From: Gorsachius magnificus | Taxonomy: Eukaryota > Chordata > Aves > Pelecaniformes > Ardeidae | NCBI GenBank assembly: GCA_034008185.1 | Contig: CM067081.1 | Location: 14,011,821 to 14,075,820, forward strand | Direction of reading: 5' to 3' | Length of the DNA: 64,000 nt | In this document: positions 57,953-64,000 of the stretch, in pieces | How positions within the stretch are numbered: the first letter of the stretch is position 1 | How the letters are laid out: each line of letters starts with the position of its first letter | Program-made: the position numbers and the translations under genes | Notes under the pieces: generated by a model | The model's database searches: none | Told to the model about the DNA's origin: nothing | Seen by the model: only the letters and a program-made list of their open reading frames with translations

Positions 57953-60900
57953 CTTACCCTATATGTAGGGTATTGGCACCTTCTCCTACAAAAAATAAAT
58001 TTATTTTAACATGAAAATCAAAAGACAGAGGCCATCTTCCAAGCCAATTGGTTAAATTAATTATCTGGGAAATGCCACAAAATAAGTGTGTAAGTAATCT
58101 GTAGTAGTTTTTTATATAGTCCCTATATTATTTTCCTTCTCATGCAAGTTCCTGTTGCAAAGCAGCATATTCCTCCCAGTTTATTTACAGAAGTCAATAT
58201 TTGAAGAGTATATTTACAAACAGGTTTTAAGGCCTGTTCTGGAGTACTTGATAGATCTTGGAGTACTTCAGAGGTACTCTTATAGGACTGAAGAGGGTAT
58301 AATATATTAACAAGGTGCTCAAATGAACACCCTCTTATCATTTCTTTATTGCAAATCATCACCAAATGTAATACCAGTAATCAGTAGCTCTTAAGAGAGC
58401 TCAATGCAATATTTTGTACATGTGTAAACAAGGAAATTACTCAATACTGATGATGTTTGTGATGCTGGTAATACAGAAAGTTCATATTACAGTAAAGTTT
58501 TATGGAAAAACTGATTAGAAGATATTGACCTACTGGATGAAGTGGATGTTAATCTAAATTTATTTAGAAAGTGATGGGACACTAATAAGTCTAATTGCAT
58601 CTCTGCTTAAAAAAACAAAAAAAAAAGAAAAAAAGAAAGAAAGAAAGGAAACGAAACATCATTTTGTCCATGGATAATCATCGGAAGATCTTCAGAACCT
58701 AATGACAGAGGATGGAATCTTGTATCCCTGTTAGTATCCCAAGAGGCTGATTATACTAAATACCAAATAAAACTCAAAAATAAGTTCTTCACTTTTGTAT
58801 ATTCTTCTTTACCTTCCTCAAAGAGTATAGAAACATCTGGATTTTCAAAAACACCTGCATGAAACCTGACTAATTAAAAGCAATATATTAAGAACTGCAC
58901 TCAAAGAAACAATAATGGAAGTGATGGGACAGTTGTTATTAAATAGTTATTAAATAGTTCTATCTTAATAGTTATCATATGATTACACACAGTATGACAT
59001 CCATGTTTTTTCAGGAAACTATTAACAAAGATTTTCAATTCTGCCTTTTTGAACAATCTGCTACCTTATTGTTATCATCAGTGAATTATCAGGCTGAGTA
59101 CAATTTCTGTTTATAAATTCTGAAAGAATAATCCATGACTCCAACAAAAAATATGATTGTCACACATATACTTATATATGTATATCACTTATAACTACTC
59201 TCTTTACATGCACAAAGATCATGTTTTTCTAGAACATATGAAATCTATCATGTACATAAAGATCACCATTGAATATATAGAGGTTTTGAGAAAGCATTAG
59301 GTAGTTGTTACATTTTCTGAAATGTTTTCAATATTGTGTTTCAATATTAACTTTAATAATGCTGATATATATGCTGTGGCTTTTAGTTTCAATAGTTCAA
59401 CTCATACAATGGTCACAAGATCATAAGGGAGTCACAGTATCTACAGATTTCGGTTCTCTTTCAGTGACTCTGTTTGCTGTTCCTAATACATGCTCTGTTC
59501 TTTTCATGCTCTCTGTTCCTGATTTTCCCTAGTGTTAGTGAGAAAGTGAAATGATCATCTTATATGAAAGCAATGTAGTCAGCTATATAATGCTAAAAAC
59601 AGCACAGGGAAAACAGTGTGTAATTAAAACACAGAATTCCCCTTGCACTGGCAAATGATTAAGAGCTTTGTTGTGGAAAGAACAAAGATAAAGATATTCC
59701 TAAGAACAAGAGCAAAAGAAGGTTCTGCATATTATACTGGAGAAATTTCTCATCCATAAGTAAAGATTAACCTGCCAGTGATGCCATGCTGACAGGGTTG
59801 ACTGATCTTTTTGAGCAGTCTCTAGGAATGGATGTTAGATGTGTGAAAATACAAAAAAAAATTGACCACGCATCAAAACTTTTGTACTAAAATCTTAAGG
59901 TGTTATTATTTCCATTTAGAAAGCTTCTTGTTGGCTAGTCAGCAGTCAGCACCCTTCACTAAAATGGTGGTGTGATTTTCATTTGGGATGTGACTCTTGT
60001 GATTTGCTCTTTATGCCTGAAACTCAAGTTTGACATTGAAACTAAAAAATCTGAAGTTAGACAACCAAATACACTCAGATATTCTGATCTAATAAATTAT
60101 GAGCTGGAATGGAATTGGAAGATGTGGAGGGAAAAGTCCTGCTTCAACAAAGTTTTCCTCTAAATGTTACCATGCCATGAAGTAAAGCCTGAATGAAAGT
60201 ATTCCTCAGGTGGGTGAGGCTCTAACCACATCTGCCCAACTCTACCCATACCTCTAGCAGTGCTAGAAAAACAAACTAAGCACAGATAATTGCTATAGGG
60301 GAAGTTTTTCCAAATGTTCAGACTGCATCTGCCCTGCTAATAGTTTAGGTGTATGCTGGGAAAGACACAAGCACAGGTGAACTCTAAATAACTTTAACTT
60401 ATAACAGGTTTGGGGCAGGAGACAAAACTGTGATAGTAAACTGGGTTAAAACAGCTACCTGGCTTTAGTTATGGAGAAAGGCAAAGCAATTGGCTTGGTT
60501 GATGTGGCCACTAAGACCCTTGTCAGCTTTTACCAACCATCTAAGTCAGAAAACAGTTAGTGAAAATACTAACCTCTTCATGGAAATAAATCCATGGGCA
60601 TCCAACACCGTGTGAAAGGCTGAACCCAAGGTGGAACTACTACATGTGTAAGCCATCTAGGACTCAGGCACATTGACCAGTTTGTATAAAATGTCTTGTA
60701 CTCCTGAGTCTATGGGGCTGATCACAGCTGGACCAGAGGGGCAGGGACCTCAGTTGGTGTGAGTGTATTCTGTACAGAGTGAATCAGTGTGTCACAGGAT
60801 AGAAACCTTGAAATGGGAAGTTATCCACCTGCTATGTTCATTTTGGTTAGTAAATAAATATCTAAAATTTATGCCACTCAGTGAAGTGGTTCTATTTTTG

Positions 60901-62739
60901 CCACTACCTCAGCCTAAATTCCTCCGTGATGTAGATGATAAAGAAATAAACAAATCTCCTTATGAAAAACTAGAAACTGACAGTCTTAGCATCTCAGCTA
61001 ACTCCTTTGTTAAAATACAAAGATAAAGCCAGATGAATACTTATATTAGAACATGGAGCATTTAATAGTAAAATGAGCACCTGGATTTGCAACAGAAAAC
61101 AAAATAGAAGCCTACCACTTAACAAGATCATGGGTGAAATCTACACTTCATACTTAAATTCCACTAAGCTAGCAGAAAACTATATTGTGCACTGTCTAAA
61201 AAATATGATGTGTTCATCGATGTGTATTGTATTTCAGTAACACACTCTGAAGTTTCCAAAGTCTGCTTTCACAAAGTCTGCACTTAAAAGAAAGGTCACT
61301 TCGATTAGCTCACTTTGCTTCATTTGATGGGGTTTATTTGTTTTGAGGACCTCAGCCTCATATTTCATAGCTTTTTTCACCCCAGTCTGGCATACTTTCT
61401 AAACCAGCAAGCTTCTTAAACATGGGGTTGCAAGGAAGAAAAAACAAAAACAAAAGAAAAAAAAGAAAGAACAAAGCTGTAAAATGGAGAGGGCAATGCT
61501 TATACCATAAAAAAATGATAAGCCTATTGTCTCTGTAAGAATAACTACCATATTTGCTCACTGTTTTTTTCCTCAGTCCAAAGCTTTTTCTCCTGTTGCA
61601 ATTTGATTCCAGTCATTTTTACTCCAGGGAAATAAAAACACTGCACTGCAAGTCAGGTATACCTACATGATACAATCTTAGCGTTTTCCGATGATCTACA
61701 GTGACTAAAAGCAGTTGCTATCATCCTTGTGATATCTTTCTCTAAACTGGCTTCACACACTCAAACACTTAGAGAGAAGAAACAAAATCCTAAGGCTTTT
61801 GGCTTTACTGTTCCCATTAGGCAATCAGGAAACCATACAGTATTGTCACCAAGCCACTGCTCAACATAAGAATAAGGTCAGTTGCCTATGGTTTTAAGAA
61901 TTTAAACCACCAAAATAACGAAGTGTAGAAAATTCTGTAATTTCAGTTTGGATTAGTCCAGTAAAATTTGTCTCTTCAACTATTTTCCATTAGAAGAAAA
62001 ACGCTTCCAGTATGAGTTGATTTCAGCTTTCTGGGACCTCTAACACCAAAACTGGATGAGAAAATAGCTGTTATGTTTGTACCTGTCATATTGCTAAGGT
62101 TCTTAAAAACTAAGAGATCTAATTATTGACTTTTCCTTCAACTAGTTCTTAGAAACCCTAGTTGACTTAAGTTGTCAATAGTTTAAACTAATCACATCTA
62201 TTTTTCAACAGTTTGTGTTATGACTTTGTCAGGTTTGTCATTTTTACATAACATCACAAAATAGCCCAAACTGACATACTCTCTTCTTGAACCTTCCTCA
62301 TTACAAAAAGCTTCTCTTTCTTATAATCCTTGTTGGACACTACAGCTTAGGAAGTGATCATTTTCAAGTTTTGGAAGCTTGTTCATTTTCTCCAGATATA
62401 TTGTGGCAGTATCTAACACCCAAGGCTTCCCAGTCTCCCTTATTACATTAAATAGGTTTTTTTTTTCAAGGTCACTGATTGTACATCTGTCGCAAATGAA
62501 TTTATGAGTCCTGCTGACTATGTTAATTTGTCATGAATGAGTGGCTTTACACAGTTTGATTTAGTAGCAGTTTAGAATTTACTTGTGGAAAACTGCAGGA
62601 TTTGATTGTGATATTTTAATAGCACTCAATCATCAGTTGATTAACAAAGTGATTAGACAAAGTTAATCAAAACAGCGACTTAGTTAAAGATTCAAAGATG
62701 GCAAGGTTCACTCTATTATGACATCGAAGAAGTACAGAA
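57953..62739. other. AT-rich DNA, no gene recognised
   Basis: Contains an A/GAAA low-complexity run (58609-58656), a less AT-rich patch at 60180-60760 of unknown origin and an A-rich run at 61436-61470. The 87-codon frame at 60763-61026 is hydrophilic near its end and follows a splice-acceptor-like CTCAG, but no family is recognised. Confidence 0.5.
58609..58656. repeat. A-rich / (GAAA)n low-complexity tract
   Basis: A runs interrupted by C and G pass into GAAA units. It is a simple repeat of nearly pure purine. Confidence 0.9.
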
Positions 62740-63182
62740 AGGAAAATGAAGTTACACTCGAGTTAGAATGATTCACAGAGAGATCATGGATGCAGGGAAG
62801 AAGGAGGACACTCCTGTTGAGTCAGGAGGTTCAGAGTAGGCCCCCTCAGAGTAGGCTTTTTTATAGGGTTGTGAGATAATTGGCTTTAGTCATCAGTAAA
62901 TTTCCAGTCCAGGCCACAATCAGGTTGGTAACCACTGGAATTCCAGTAACGACGGTACCGCACCACTCAAGCTATGATTCAGATAAGGTATGTTCCAAGG
63001 CTATCAGGGGATAACTGATTGTTCCTGTTCTCTACCCCTGCCTCAGCCATGTAGGAGTTTCTGGTATGGACAGTGACACCTAATCATCCAACTCCTTACA
63101 CCAAGGCCAAGTTCTGATGGGAGTTTCTGAAATTGTAAAGCAATACAGCAGAAAAGAGTGGGATGGGGGATGCACCACCACA
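62740..63182 (-). mobile_element. Possible LTR or promoter-like element on the minus strand
   Basis: On the minus strand this less AT-rich patch has a TATA-like word CCTATAAAAAAGCC (TATAAAAAA = 62865-62857) followed by a C/T-rich leader-like segment, an arrangement seen in U3-R-U5 of retroviral LTRs. A 10-bp direct repeat CAGAGTAGGC lies just beyond the TATA on the plus strand (62832-62841 and 62847-62856). I could not fix TG...CA ends or a target duplication, so this remains a suggestion. Confidence 0.3.
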
Positions 63183-64000
63183 TCGTCTTAGTGTGGTATG
63201 AGAAATTCTAGTGCTCCATAATTTGGGAACATATTTTTTCCCTTCTTTGTACCATTTAAGAGTTATAGTTGGAAAGACTGTCCAGGTAACTTAATGCACT
63301 ATGTGTCTCATTCAGTTGTCTAAACACAGAAACTTCAAGCCTGAGTAAAAAGAATAGGTTCCCAGTTGACTTGGTTGCCTAAACCTGAGCAGCTTAATGC
63401 CTTTTCAGATGCATTCAGATATCTTCTTTATTTTCTGCAGTCAGTTCAAAGGGTTGCAGGTCTCCAGCAGGTCTTCTTTCATATCTTCTGGGTCCTTGTA
63501 GATGTCTCTGCTATATCCAGATAATACAAACGGCAGTAAGCATATAAATTTAAGCAACTAAACCTGGGATTCAGTTCCTAATTCAAACTGAGAGGTTACA
63601 GATCTAATGCAAATTTTGTAACCTATTTATGTTCGGTTTTGACAACCTTCTAAATAAATGTGAATTACAGAAAAATTGTTTCTTCTATCTTAGAGAATAT
63701 ATGCAAATTTTAAAATATACTACTGATTGCAGGCATTTCAAAACTTCAGTGGTTAAAGCTGTGTAAATACTTAGGAAGGATCCTTTTGATGTCACAGACC
63801 AGATCGATAAAAATAGTACATCTGTGTCTTCACTAAAACATATATGAGGCAAAGATTCATCCTCAGATGAGAGTGTCTTCAAAGCAGACATTGCAAATGC
63901 AAATGTTGTATTTATAATAGAATATGACAAAGATAAAACAGAGAGAATCATGCTTAGATTTCACTTAATACTGCATGGAAATAATACTGTTTACTATTCT
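63183..64000. other. AT-rich DNA, no gene recognised
   Basis: No repeat or coding domain is seen. The 88-codon minus-strand frame at 63685-63951 is not recognised and may be chance. Confidence 0.5.

Overview
This window looks like bird nuclear DNA, probably from a neoavian species. It is AT-rich and has no operons or compact genes. Its recognisable content is almost all avian retrotransposon: many CR1 LINE copies, with 5' truncation and 3' tails built from variants of an ATTCTRTGA 8-mer, and five solo LTRs that start TGTCGTGGTTTAACC or a variant and end AACCAGGACA or a variant. I recognise no convincing protein-coding gene, tRNA, rRNA or CRISPR array. The longest reading frames all belong to decayed CR1 reverse transcriptase.

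Layout. 1-890: CR1 (+). 3476-4093 and 7208-7819: two young solo LTRs of one subfamily, each with its own 5-bp target duplication, with a CR1 (-) at 5686-7045 between them. 9179-9500: CR1 tail (-). 10319-11178: CR1 (+). 16290-17868: a CR1 (+) that carries a 52-bp reversed CR1 tail and a whole solo LTR nested inside it. 20431-22348: the longest and best preserved CR1 (+). 22349-37554: mostly non-repetitive AT-rich DNA with an ancient CR1-like relic near 29 kb, an unidentified 90-bp inverted-repeat pair enclosing about 1 kb (30560-31714), and a three-zone pentanucleotide satellite at 33033-33172. 37555-38146: older solo LTR. 38895-39765 and 44275-44870: ancient CR1 relics. 45230-45972: CR1 (+). 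47505-48662: CR1 (-) with an internal deletion. 50764-51369: older solo LTR. 51370-64000: mostly non-repetitive DNA with a CR1 fragment (57738-57952), two tandem duplications and a possible minus-strand LTR near 62.7-63.2 kb.

The parts do not form a pathway; the window is a record of insertions. At least three ages can be separated: CR1-like relics now readable only in patches, ordinary avian CR1 copies, and LTRs that inserted later (one lies inside a CR1). All five LTRs lie in the same orientation and none keeps internal retroviral sequence. The region could be intergenic or the inside of a very long intron; the sequence alone does not decide. The feature least explained by known families is the inverted-repeat pair at 30560-31714.

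Family assignments come from recognising motifs by eye. No database search, alignment score or divergence calculation was run.
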